A DNA stretch of 64,000 nt. It comes from Streptosporangium sp. NBC_01756. GTDB lineage: Bacteria; Actinomycetota; Actinomycetes; Streptosporangiales; Streptosporangiaceae. A program made the translations under genes and the position numbers. Shown here piece after piece: positions 41,805 through 50,071 of this stretch; the stretch's first letter is position 1; every line of letters starts with the position of its first letter. The stretch lies in NCBI RefSeq assembly GCF_035917975.1, contig NZ_CP109130.1:248001-312000 (forward strand). Direction: 5' to 3'. A model generated the notes under the pieces. It worked only from the letters and a program-made list of their open reading frames with translations. It ran no database searches and was not told the DNA's origin.

Positions 41805-42878
41805 ATGAGCCGGCTCACCAGGGCGGAGATGCAGGAACGCAACCGGGGCAAGGTGCTGGCCGCGGCCAGGGAGGAGTTCACCGAACGGGGCTTCCGTGAC
41901 GCGAAGATCGACAGCATCGCCGAGCGCGCCGAGCTCACCCGTGGCGCGGTCTACTCCAACTTCCCCGGCAAACGGGCTCTCTACTTCGCCGTCCTGGCCG
42001 ACCTCGCCGAGCGCGCCCCCGAGCCGCCGCACCCGGAGCCGGGCCGCACCGCCCGCGAGGCGCTCAGCGCGTTCGCCCGCGCCTGGGTCACCCGGCTCCC
42101 TCTCGCCACCGCCGAACCGCACGACCCGGCCCGACTCGGCATGGACCTGATGTCCGAGGTCATCGTCGAGGAACGGACCCGGCTGCCGTTCGCACAGCTG
42201 ATGAGGTTCGACGCGCTCCTGCTCGGACTGGCCCTGGAGCGGTTGCGCCCGCCCGAGCCGCCGGCCGGCCGCCTGGTGGGCGTGGCCGAGGCCGTGCTCA
42301 CGACCCTGCACGGCGCGAGCCAGATGGCCGCCGCCGCACCCGGCTTCATCGAGCCCTTCACCATCGTCAGCGTCTGCGAGCAGCTCGCGGATCTCGATCT
42401 GGGCGACGTGTGGCAGCCTCCGCACATCCCGTACATTCCGCGGGCGCGGCCCGCCGACGAGCCCTGGTCCCCGCCGCCCGCCGTGGACGTCATCCGCGGC
42501 GGACCCGCACGGCTCGCGGGCGACGGCGTGGTGGCGATCCTCGGCCTGCACCGGCTTGAGGCCGCCGAGGAGGCGGTACGGGCCGCACCGCCCGAGGCCA
42601 CGGTCACCGCCGTCCTGGTCACCGGCGACTCCGACGAGCTGGCCCCGCTGGCCCGGCTGGTCATCGCCGAACTCCGCAGCTGCCTGCGTCAGGCTTTCCC
42701 GCCGTCGGCATGGCCGCGCCTGCAGGTGGTGTACGACGAGTCGGGCGTCCTCGCCGCAGCGGCCGGTATGCCCGCCGTCAGCGACGGGACCGAGGCCGCC
42801 GTCCGCATCGAGGCGGGCCGGATCGTCGCCCGCGCCGACGGCCGCGGCGCCTGCCACGCGGCCGCGTCGGCCGGTTAG
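41805..42878 (+). CDS. TetR-family regulator with an extra C-terminal domain
   Basis: A 357-residue protein, about 150 longer than a typical TetR. Residues 10-60 hold the helix-turn-helix (IDSIAERAELTRGAVYSNFP). Residues 65-200 are the usual helical ligand domain. After a Pro-rich linker (PPHIPYIPRARPADEPWSPP) residues 225-357 have an alpha/beta pattern (GDGVVAILGLHRLEAAEEAV, VTAVLVTGDSDELAPLARLV, PRLQVVYDESGVLAAAAGMP) reminiscent of a thioredoxin/peroxiredoxin fold without a CxxC. ATG at 41805 follows GAGGGGG. It is divergent from the P450 gene and probably represses it. The role of the extra domain is unknown. Confidence 0.8.
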   Translation: MSRLTRAEMQERNRGKVLAAAREEFTERGFRDAKIDSIAERAELTRGAVYSNFPGKRALYFAVLADLAERAPEPPHPEPGRTAREALSAFARAWVTRLPLATAEPHDPARLGMDLMSEVIVEERTRLPFAQLMRFDALLLGLALERLRPPEPPAGRLVGVAEAVLTTLHGASQMAAAAPGFIEPFTIVSVCEQLADLDLGDVWQPPHIPYIPRARPADEPWSPPPAVDVIRGGPARLAGDGVVAILGLHRLEAAEEAVRAAPPEATVTAVLVTGDSDELAPLARLVIAELRSCLRQAFPPSAWPRLQVVYDESGVLAAAAGMPAVSDGTEAAVRIEAGRIVARADGRGACHAAASAG

Positions 42879-42976
42879 GCAGTATCGGCCGATCAGGCTC
42901 GGGCGCCACAGGTGAGACCCCGCCGGTGGGCGGCGCCTCGCCCGTGGGCTTTCGTCGCGTCGCGGCGGGCGATTCC

Positions 42977-43018
42977 GGGGGAGCACCGTGGCCGGCGGGC
43001 CCGTCGCGGTGCTCCCCC
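42977..43018. terminator. Terminator after the TetR gene
   Basis: GGGGGAGCACCG (42977-42988) pairs perfectly with 43007-43018 across an 18-nt loop. It lies between the TetR stop and the 3' end of the ferritin pseudogene and can serve both. Confidence 0.65.
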
Positions 43019-43028
43019 ACCGGAAGGG

Positions 43029-43266
43029 TCAGCGCTTGAGCGCGTCGGGAAGCTTCTCCAGCAACCCCTTGAGGTCGTTGGCGTGCTCCTCCTCCTGGGC
43101 GAGCAGGTCCTCGAAGACGCGCCTGGTGGTCACGTCCCCGTCACCGAGCCACTAGACGATCTCGGGGTAGGAGGCGATGGCGATCCGCTCCGCGACCAGA
43201 TCCTCCTTGATCATCTCCACCAGGTCGAGACTGGCGTCGTACTCCGTAGACCTGCCGTCGTGGAAG
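43029..43266 (-). pseudogene. Ferritin-like/bacterioferritin gene, truncated with an internal amber stop
   Basis: The C-terminal half of a ferritin-like protein is readable: EYDASLDLVEMIKEDLVAER, then IAIASYPEIV, TAG, WLGDGDVTTRRVFEDLLAQE, EEHANDLKGLLEKLPDALKR and TGA at 43029. The EEEH segment is the bacterioferritin metal-ligand helix. A single CAG-to-TAG change would explain the internal stop at about 43153. The N-terminal half is missing upstream of about 43266, so the gene is not merely interrupted. Confidence 0.75.
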
Positions 43267-43344
43267 CGCGGAAAAGAACCGGAAGAAGGTCTTCAGCCGG
43301 TCACTGGTTCGTAAAGACGCTGCTTGGGTAGCCGCATTCCCGAT

Positions 43345-44454
43345 ATGGGAACCGCGACGAAAGTGCCGCAGACACGGAGCATGAGCGGCGAGGAGCTCTC
43401 GGCCGACCATGCGTGGACGGCCCTGCGCAAGTACGGCGGCTGGCGTCTCGCCCGCGACTCGTTCGCCAGATTCAGATACGGCGACGGGCTGACCAACTCG
43501 CGGGCGCTGGCCTTTCAGATATGTCTGTCCATCATCCCCGGCGCCATCGCACTGGTCGGTCTGAGTTCGGTGCTCAACCAGAAGCAGCTCGGCCGGGTGC
43601 TCGAACTGACTCTCGGCCTGATCACGCCCGGAGCGGGGGTGGAGGCGGTCAGGGACGTGCTCGCCGACAGCCACCGGCAGGCGGGCCAGGCCGGGGGCAC
43701 CCTCGCTCTGTGGCTCGGCCTGATCACCGCGCTGATCTCGCTGACCAGTGCCATGGCCCAGGTGGAGCGTGGGGCGAACCGCATCTACGGCGTCGAACGC
43801 GACCGCCCTTTCCACCGCAAGTACGGCAAGGCGCTGTTGATGGCGGTCACCGCCGGCGCCTTCATGACCGTGGGGTTCGTCCTGATGGTCGGTGGCGGGG
43901 CGATCGGACGGGCCCTCGCAAGGGTCTACGGCTGGCACGGCGGCGCGCTGCAGGCGTTCACGCTGACCCGCTGGCCGATCGGATTCCTGCTGGCGCTGCT
44001 GTCGGCCTCGGTGCTGTTCCGTGCCTCTCCCCGGCGCAGGCAGCCGGGGCACACCTGGCTGGCGTTCGGCGCCTTGGTCTCTCTCGCCCTGTGGATGCTG
44101 TTCACCCTGCTACTGGCCTTCTACACCGAGCGCAGCGGCACCTTCGGCGCCACCTACGGCCCGCTGACCGCCGTCATGGCCCTGCTGCTGTGGTCGTTTC
44201 TCAGCTCGATGGCGCTCTTTTTCGGACTGGCCTTCGCCGCGCAACTGGAGGCATGCCGCGCCGGGGTCACGGGACCGGTCAAGCCGGACCCGGGGCCCAC
44301 TCCGGAGGAGGAGCGGGAGCCGCTGGTGGGAGCCGTCGGCACCGCGGTCGCCGAGGCCGCACACGGGCTGGTGCGGCTCTGGCGCCAGCGACGGGCGCGG
44401 AGACGGGGAGACCGGCCCGCCGAACCCACGGCCGGCGACGGTGACGACCGATGA
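43345..44454 (+). CDS. YihY/BrkB-family inner-membrane protein
   Basis: A 369-residue membrane protein with about six hydrophobic segments. The family pattern is clear: SFARFRYGDGLTNSRALAFQ, ISLTSAMAQVERGANRIYGV and FYTERSGTFGATYGPLTAVM. The family was once annotated as ribonuclease BN, and its transport role is unresolved. The ATG at 43345 has no clear ribosome site; a later ATG at 43381 is possible. The last 50 residues are Arg-rich and cytoplasmic, and the gene's 3' end runs into a degenerate short tandem repeat. Confidence 0.85.
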   Translation: MGTATKVPQTRSMSGEELSADHAWTALRKYGGWRLARDSFARFRYGDGLTNSRALAFQICLSIIPGAIALVGLSSVLNQKQLGRVLELTLGLITPGAGVEAVRDVLADSHRQAGQAGGTLALWLGLITALISLTSAMAQVERGANRIYGVERDRPFHRKYGKALLMAVTAGAFMTVGFVLMVGGGAIGRALARVYGWHGGALQAFTLTRWPIGFLLALLSASVLFRASPRRRQPGHTWLAFGALVSLALWMLFTLLLAFYTERSGTFGATYGPLTAVMALLLWSFLSSMALFFGLAFAAQLEACRAGVTGPVKPDPGPTPEEEREPLVGAVGTAVAEAAHGLVRLWRQRRARRRGDRPAEPTAGDGDDR

Positions 44455-44554
44455 TCCGGGCGACGGCCGATGATCCGGGTGACAGCCGGCGACGGTGACG
44501 GTCGGCGATCCGGTGACGGCCCGTGATCAGTGACGGCCCGTGATCAGTGACGGC
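44449..44554. repeat. Degenerate short tandem repeats
   Basis: CCGATGATCCGGGCGACGG-like 19-bp units (about 44448-44485) are followed by two exact 17-bp copies of CCGTGATCAGTGACGGC (44521-44537 and 44538-44554). The array begins in the last codons of the YihY gene and fills most of the gap to the phosphatase gene. Confidence 0.6.
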
Positions 44555-44668
44555 CGGCTCCGGCACCGGCCGCCCATGCCACGGGCCCGCGCGCAGCGGT
44601 GGCCGCCGCCGGAATTGGCCGGGTTCTTCCGTTTTTACGGATGGTCCGGCAGACGGCATGCTTTCGGT

Positions 44669-45145
44669 ATGAGCTACCGCGTATGCGTTGTCTGCATGGG
44701 GAACATCTGCCGCTCCCCGATGGCCGAGGTCGTGCTGAGGAAGGCGCTCGCCGATCATGGGCTGGACGGGATCGTCACGGTCGACAGCGCGGGCACCGGC
44801 GGCTGGCACCAGGGTCACCCGATGGACGAGCGGGCCGCCGCGACGCTGGCCGAGAACGGCTACGACGGCTCCTCGCACCGGGCCAGGCAGTTCCTGGCCA
44901 ACTGGTTCGGACAGGTGGACCTGGTGCTGGCGATGGACGAGGAGAACCTGCGGGCCCTGCGCCGGCTGGCTCCGCCCGGATCGGATGTGCGGCTGTTCCG
45001 CTCGTTCGACCCGGACGCGCCTGCCGGCGCCGAGGTGCCCGACCCCTACTACGGCGACCGTGAGGGGTTCGCCGACGTGCTGACGATGGTCAGGGCCGCG
45101 TCCGACGGGCTGGCCAAGCACCTGTCGGAGACGTTGCCCCGCTGA
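44669..45145 (+). CDS. Low-molecular-weight protein-tyrosine phosphatase
   Basis: A 158-residue phosphatase. The P-loop CMGNICRSP gives the CX5R signature with Cys9 and Arg15, and the general-acid Asp lies in VPDPYYGDREGF near residue 119. Length and motif order fit the LMW-PTP/arsenate-reductase-related family; the DPYYG loop points to tyrosine phosphatase. The start at 44669 puts the P-loop at its usual position. It is a single gene. Confidence 0.92.
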   Translation: MSYRVCVVCMGNICRSPMAEVVLRKALADHGLDGIVTVDSAGTGGWHQGHPMDERAAATLAENGYDGSSHRARQFLANWFGQVDLVLAMDEENLRALRRLAPPGSDVRLFRSFDPDAPAGAEVPDPYYGDREGFADVLTMVRAASDGLAKHLSETLPR

Positions 45146-45179
45146 GATCCGCCCGTGGCATGACCGGAGGCGGCCCCGC

Positions 45180-45246
45180 CGGGCCCCCACGCGTGCTCGC
45201 CGGGATCCCGCGCGGCCCCACCCGGGCCCCCGCGCGTGCTCGCCGG
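45180..45246. repeat. Pair of 24-bp direct repeats
   Basis: Copies at 45180-45203 and 45223-45246 share 23 of 24 positions (core GCGTGCTCGCCGG) and are 43 bp apart, in the intergenic region upstream of the 665-residue protein gene. Confidence 0.6.
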
Positions 45247-45324
45247 ACGCCTCTCTCCACCACTTCCGGTACGGCTATGCGCATTCGGCGGGCCGTACCC
45301 TCACATGGCTGGATAACGTGCCTC

Positions 45325-47322
45325 ATGCCCCCGAACATGAGCCGCGTCTACCAGGCGGTCCTCCGCGACAAGTCCGCGCCGATCTCTCTCCGGCTCCGCC
45401 GTACCTTCGGGGACTGGCTCGTCGCCAAGGGGCTTCCCGCGCCGGAGGCGGGCAAGCCGTCGCAGGAGTTCGAGGCGGACGGCACCAGGGTCCGCATGGA
45501 CCGTAAAGCCGACTGCGGCCGGTACGTCCTGGAGGAGCCCCGCGGGGAGGGGAGGCTCCGTACCCAGGTCACCTACGCGGAGTCGGTGCCCGGGATGACG
45601 GGCTGGGTGGTCGTCAGGGTCGAGGAGGACGGGGAGACGGACGGCTGGCATGCCCCGGGCTTCGTCCAGCCGTACCTGCGCACCGCGCGGATCACCGACG
45701 GAGCGGTGCATCTGACGGACACCGCGGACGCGATCGACGAGGACGACGTCCACCGGCTGGTCGGGTTGCTCTCCCAGCGCGACCGCCGGGTTCCCGTGGT
45801 CGTCGTGTCGGTGGTCCCCCACGATCCGCAGGGCGCCAGGGCGAGGGCCGAGCGGCTGTCCGGTGCGGTCGCCGGGGTCGGCGTGGTCGTGCGCTTCGCC
45901 GATCTGCACGCCCAGGACCGCTTCAACGAGGCGATGGGCCCCAGACTCGGCGTGTTCGGCGGAGGTGTCCGCACCTACGTGGCGTCCTTCGAACCGGCCA
46001 CCGAGAGCTACCCCGACCGGCACCGTCCCATGGGCGGGCCGATGATCCGCAGGCAGGGGGACCGGGCTCTCGCACTGGTGGCGGGCGGCACGGTCGGCGA
46101 GACCTGCCGGCGCCCCCTGCCCGACGACGTCCAACGCGCCTATCGGATCGCCTCCAGGATCCTGGCGGGCAAAGCCCAGGCCGGTGACATCGCCGAGGCG
46201 ATGGCACCGAGGCCGGTGCTGGCCGACACCGACCAGAGCGAGCGGCTGCGCCGCTGGATGCTCGCGATGAACGGACGTTCCGAGCCCCTCACCATGCCTC
46301 CCGCCGCACCGGCCACGGCGTCCGGGGAGAGGGTTCCGGAGGGAGACGTCCGCATCGCGCCCGTCGTCGTACCGGAACCCGCGACGACCACGCCGTCCCC
46401 CCAGCCCGAGCAGCTCTCCTTCGACGTGGAGGGCCTCGCCCGTACGGTCGCCGACGTCGTGGCCAGGGAGCTGCGCGGGGAACTGGAGGCGGCGCTCGAC
46501 CTGGCGGCGGCGTCGGCGGGGAAGGGTTCGGAGAACGGGGAGATGCTGCGCCGGATGCGCACCCTCGGCGCGCATGTCGAAGGGCTGCGCGACCTGATAG
46601 CCGTACGGCAGGGCGGTGATCCGCTCCTGGCCGAGGCGGAGGACGAGAGTGACCGGCTGGCGGGCGAGATCGACCGGCTCCGTGCCGAGCACGAGATCCT
46701 CCAGGAGGAGTACGCCGAGGCCGTCGCCGCTGCCCGCAAGCTCGAAGAGCGGGTCCGCTGGCTGGAGACCAGGCTCGCCGAAGCCGGACAGCCCGCCTTC
46801 GGACTGTCCTCCGGCGAGCCCCCCTTCGAGCCGACAAGCCTGATGGACGCCCTGAACCTGGCCCGGGAGACCCTCGTCCGCGTGGAGATCGGCGACACGG
46901 ACGCGGAGGCGACGAAACTCGACCTCGCCTATCCCACACTCGCGCGGGCCTGGGCGTCCAAGACCTGGGACGCCCTGCGCGCACTCGACGCGTTCGCACA
47001 GGCCAGGTCGGTGGGCGAGTTCGCCGGAGGGTTCTTCGACTGGTGCCGGAGCTCCGCCGGGCTCACCATCCCCGCGGGGATGATCGCCATGAGCGAGTCC
47101 CGGACGGTGACCACGAACGGCAAGTACAGCGCGCGGCGGACCTTCCCGGTCCCCGAGGCGGTGCATCCTTCCGGCAAGGTGCTGATGGAGGCACACATCA
47201 AGATCCGCAAGGGCGGTTATCCGGCGCCGCGGATCCATTTCCACGACGACTCCGGCGGCAGCACGGGCAAGATCTGGGTCGGCCACGTCGGGGACCATCT
47301 TCCCAACACTCATACCAACTGA
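45325..47322 (+). CDS. Unrecognised 665-residue multidomain protein with central coiled coil
   Basis: I do not recognise this protein. Residues 1-300 look globular and alpha/beta, with a strand-helix-strand core around 150-215 (RRVPVVVVSVVPHDPQGARA, VVVRFADLHAQDRFNEAMG). Residues 345-420 are a Pro/Ala-rich hinge. Residues 430-485 are a heptad-rich coiled coil (DESDRLAGEIDRLRAEHEIL). Residues 500-665 form a second domain ending in IKIRKGGYPAPRIHFHDDSG and VGHVGDHLPNTHTN. No signal peptide or membrane helix is visible. A GATAAC box 9 bp before the ATG suggests a leaderless transcript. Codon use is like its neighbours. It stands alone at the edge of an insertion-sequence cluster, a typical place for defence or conflict genes, but no catalytic motif is visible. 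Confidence 0.75.
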   Translation: MPPNMSRVYQAVLRDKSAPISLRLRRTFGDWLVAKGLPAPEAGKPSQEFEADGTRVRMDRKADCGRYVLEEPRGEGRLRTQVTYAESVPGMTGWVVVRVEEDGETDGWHAPGFVQPYLRTARITDGAVHLTDTADAIDEDDVHRLVGLLSQRDRRVPVVVVSVVPHDPQGARARAERLSGAVAGVGVVVRFADLHAQDRFNEAMGPRLGVFGGGVRTYVASFEPATESYPDRHRPMGGPMIRRQGDRALALVAGGTVGETCRRPLPDDVQRAYRIASRILAGKAQAGDIAEAMAPRPVLADTDQSERLRRWMLAMNGRSEPLTMPPAAPATASGERVPEGDVRIAPVVVPEPATTTPSPQPEQLSFDVEGLARTVADVVARELRGELEAALDLAAASAGKGSENGEMLRRMRTLGAHVEGLRDLIAVRQGGDPLLAEAEDESDRLAGEIDRLRAEHEILQEEYAEAVAAARKLEERVRWLETRLAEAGQPAFGLSSGEPPFEPTSLMDALNLARETLVRVEIGDTDAEATKLDLAYPTLARAWASKTWDALRALDAFAQARSVGEFAGGFFDWCRSSAGLTIPAGMIAMSESRTVTTNGKYSARRTFPVPEAVHPSGKVLMEAHIKIRKGGYPAPRIHFHDDSGGSTGKIWVGHVGDHLPNTHTN

Positions 47323-47352
47323 CCCGCCGCGAAGTGGGACTGTACGGTTTTC

Positions 47353-49005
47353 GGCTCTGGCCCACTTTCGGTGGTGACGGACGGTGGTTAGCCGAGCAAG
47401 ATGCGGTGGCGGAGGAGTGCGAAGCCGGCTCGTCCGTACATCTGCCTCTTGATCATTTTTGTTTTGGTGTTGACGCCTTCGGTGCCGCCGTTGTGGAACG
47501 GGAGGGTGAGGGCGGCGTTGACTGCGGCCCGGTCGTAATCCAGGCCGCGGGTGAAGGCGTGCAGGTGGGGCAGGTCGACCTGACGCGCTTGTTCGATCCA
47601 GGCAGTCAGTAGCCGGTCGTTGCCTGGCTTGGGTTCGAGGAGAGCGGCGAAGTCCCGGACGAGTCCGGCGAGCATGGTCATCTCGTGGCAGGCGGCGATG
47701 CCAGCATCCAGTCGCTCGGCGTGGTGGCCGGCGAGCTTGCTCGGGTCGGTGAGGAGAAGGCCGGCCAGACGCTTGGGCGAGATCGCGGGCCGGTCGCCTT
47801 CGACGCGGCCTTGGTTGATGTATCGGTAGAGCAGGTTCTGGCTGCCGGGGTAGCCGAGGTTCTTGATCTCGGCGAAGAGTTGCTGGACCGGGACGGCGGG
47901 ATCTTCGGCCCGGCGCCGGCGCAGATGGTCGCGGAACGGGTCAACGAGCGTGGGCCGGTACTTCGGCACGCGCACCAGCCGTTCGGGTTGGCTGACCCGG
48001 GCGTAGCGTTTCACGGTGTTGAGCGCCAGGCCCAGCCGGCGGGCACATTCCAGCAGCCCGACACCCTGGGTGAGCAGGGCATGCACCTGCTGCCAGCGCT
48101 CGCGCGTGGTGGCGGACCGTACCCCTTCTTTCGGCGGCGGGCCGCTCTTGCCCCAGCAGATCGAGTGCGCGGCGACCTCCTTCACCACGGCTTGGGCCAG
48201 GTTGTGCCAGATATGCCAGCGATCACCGACCTGCACCGCTTCAGGCCGGGCGCGACGGATCGCCTCGGCGTAGGCGCCGCTGCTGTCCCGGCATACCACC
48301 CGCACGCCGGGACGGGCACGCAGCCACGCCTGCAAGGTGTCGGCCTGACGGTCGGCGAGCACGTCGATCCGCTCTCGCGTCACCGCGTCGATGATCACGG
48401 TGGCGTAGCGGTGCCGTTTGCGGAGCGCGAAGTCGTCCACCCCAATCACCTCCGGCGTCGGACGGACCGGCAGGGGCAGATGCAGCAGTGAACGGATCGC
48501 GGTCTGCCGCGACATCCCGATTCCCAGCACGGCCAGCAGCCGAGACCCCGCCCGCCCGGCCAGCTCCCGCACCACCGCTCCCACCTGCGCGGTCAAGGCG
48601 ATCGTGCGGCGTTGATACGGTCCGGCCAGCCCGGGCAGCGGCTCTCGGAACGTCTGCCGCTCACACCCGACCGTTGCGCACCTCAGTCGCCGAAACCGCA
48701 GCCGTACCTGCACTCGCTGCCCGCCAACCGGAAGGTCAGCCAGCTGACGATCCACATAGCCGTGCACCCGCCCGGCCGCCCCGCAGCCGGGACACGCCAC
48801 CGGCGCGTCCGTGGAGGCAACATGCACCACGATCGCCCCCGCCTCGGGCTGAACGCTGCCGATGACCAGGTCGGCCAGTTGCGGGAACACCAGCCTCGCA
48901 AGATCTTTTACGTCGCACCGGGGTCACGCTGACACAGCACTCCGAGACAGCCATGTATCGACACGAATTATCACGTTCCGTCACCACCGAAAGTGGGCCA
49001 GAGCC
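47353..49005. mobile_element. ISL3-family insertion sequence, intact
   Basis: Element of 1653 bp bounded by perfect 29-bp terminal inverted repeats (47353-47381 and 48977-49005, beginning GGCTCTGGCCCACTTTCGG). It is flanked by 8-bp target duplications CGGTTTTC at 47345-47352 and 49006-49013, as expected for ISL3. It carries one transposase gene. Removing it restores GGGACTGTA-CGGTTTTC-GGTGTAA, which looks like the left end of an IS256 element. Confidence 0.92.
47388..48890 (-). CDS. ISL3-family transposase
   Basis: A 500-residue transposase. The N-terminal zinc finger has CPGCGAAGRVHGY and C-x-C residues further on (LRCATVGCERQTF). An HTH segment follows, and the DDE domain opens with GVDDFALRKRHRYATVIIDA; QVGDRWHIWHNLAQAVVKEV follows. 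The frame is uninterrupted and the inverted repeats are perfect, so the element may still be active. The start is GTG at 48890. Confidence 0.93.
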   Translation of the reverse strand: MFPQLADLVIGSVQPEAGAIVVHVASTDAPVACPGCGAAGRVHGYVDRQLADLPVGGQRVQVRLRFRRLRCATVGCERQTFREPLPGLAGPYQRRTIALTAQVGAVVRELAGRAGSRLLAVLGIGMSRQTAIRSLLHLPLPVRPTPEVIGVDDFALRKRHRYATVIIDAVTRERIDVLADRQADTLQAWLRARPGVRVVCRDSSGAYAEAIRRARPEAVQVGDRWHIWHNLAQAVVKEVAAHSICWGKSGPPPKEGVRSATTRERWQQVHALLTQGVGLLECARRLGLALNTVKRYARVSQPERLVRVPKYRPTLVDPFRDHLRRRRAEDPAVPVQQLFAEIKNLGYPGSQNLLYRYINQGRVEGDRPAISPKRLAGLLLTDPSKLAGHHAERLDAGIAACHEMTMLAGLVRDFAALLEPKPGNDRLLTAWIEQARQVDLPHLHAFTRGLDYDRAAVNAALTLPFHNGGTEGVNTKTKMIKRQMYGRAGFALLRHRILLG

Positions 49006-49044
49006 CGGTTTTCGGTGTAACTCCTGATCAAGGAGACACACCTG

Positions 49045-49503
49045 ATGAGTACTGTGATTCAGGCATCGGGAGCGATGGACCTGGAGGCTGCTGCGGTGGC
49101 GCGGGAAGATCACAAGGCGTCGGATCGGGAACTCATCGGTCGGCTGGTCGACCAGGCCCGAGCCGACGGAGTAGAGCTGGTGGGCGAGAACGGACTGCTG
49201 GGCCGGGCGGAGCGGGCCGCGGCCGATGCCGCACTCGCCGAGGAGATCAGGCACATCCATGGTGAGTTCGACGGCACCTACGGCAGTCCGCGCGTCACCG
49301 CCGAGCTGCGCGCCCGGGGACGCGGGGTCAACCATAAGCGGGTGGCGCGGGTGATGCGCCGTTGCGGCATCGTCGGGCTGCACCTGCGCAAGAAGGTGCG
49401 CACCACGGTGCCTGAGCCGTCCCGGCAGAAGGTGCCCGACCTGATACGGCGGGACTTCACCGCGCCCGCCCCGAAAGAAAAGACCCAACCAGCCGCCGCT
49501 TGA
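49045..49503 (+). pseudogene. IS256::IS3 transposase chimera
   Basis: A 152-codon open frame made from two unrelated transposases. Codons 1-51 (MSTVIQASGAMDLEAAAVAR, DRELIGRLVDQARADGVELV) are the start of an IS256/Mutator transposase, preceded by its leader (ATCAAGGAGACACACCTG). From about 49200 the frame continues as the middle of an IS3 OrfB (ALAEEIRHIHGEFDGTYGSP, NHKRVARVMRRCGIVGLHLR). It ends in a foreign tail (KEKTQPAAA). It encodes no complete catalytic domain. Confidence 0.8.
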
Positions 49504-49525
49504 CACCTCACCCGCGTGAGGTGTC
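49475..49525. repeat. 51-bp foreign segment with a perfect hairpin inside the IS3 OrfB remnant
   Basis: Relative to IS3 OrfB relatives, about nine codons (NTRYVGDIT) before YLPVGDGRF are replaced by 51 bp. The segment brings a stop codon (49501-49503) and a hairpin GACACCTCAC/GTGAGGTGTC (49502-49511 and 49516-49525, 4-nt loop). The displaced codons are remembered from relatives, not aligned. Confidence 0.55.
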
Positions 49526-50002
49526 TACCTGCCCGTCGGCGACGGCCGGTTCCTCTACTTGGCCACCGTGCTGGACCTGGGCTCACGCCGGCTGGCGGGC
49601 TGGTCGATCGCCGGTCACATGCGCACCGAGCTGGTGAGCGACGCGTTGCGGGCCGCCGCCGCGACGCGGGGCAGCCTGGACGGGGCGATCTTTCACGCCG
49701 ATCACGGGGCGCAATACACCTCGGCCGAGTTCGCAGGGGTCTGCGCCGAGCTCGGTGTGCGCCAGTCCATGGGAGCGGTTGGCACCAGCGCCGACAACGC
49801 CGCCGCTGAGGCGTTCAATGCCACTCTCAAACGCGAGACGCTGCAAGGGACCAAGCGCTGGTCCTCGGCACGTGAGGCCCGCCTGGCGGTCTTCACGTGG
49901 ATCACCCGCTACAACACCCGCAGGAGACATTCCACCCTGGGCTACCTCAGCCCGATCGACTACGAACAGCAGACCATCGATAGGGTGCTGCTCGCCGCAT
50001 AA
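49526..50002 (+). pseudogene. IS3-family OrfB transposase, C-terminal part
   Basis: Resumes as YLPVGDGRFLYLATVLDLGS and runs to the natural end. The second and third DDE acidic residues are visible (FHADHGAQYTS and AEAFNATLKRE), and the terminal TRYNTRRRHSTLGYLSPIDY is typical. It is out of frame with the upstream part, so the transposase is dead. Confidence 0.85.
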
Positions 50003-50009
50003 CGACCGG

Positions 50010-50065
50010 TGTCCACCCTTCGGGGCGAGCCCCCATCCATTGTCAGGGATGTCCACACTTCGGGG
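50010..50065. repeat. Two IS-end-like direct repeats
   Basis: TGTCCACCCTTCGGGG (50010-50025) and TGTCCACACTTCGGGG (50050-50065) differ at one position, just after the IS3 OrfB stop. They look like terminal repeats of one or two IS3-type elements abutting the IS1634 remnant. Confidence 0.5.
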
Positions 50066-50071
50066 GGAACC

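Noticed and set aside
40483-42878. Biosynthetic gene cluster suggested by a P450 and its regulator
   Set aside because: No scaffold-forming enzyme, ferredoxin or transporter adjacent; two genes are not a cluster.
44449-44554. Possible CRISPR array
   Set aside because: Units are adjacent and degenerate without unique spacers, and there are no cas genes nearby.
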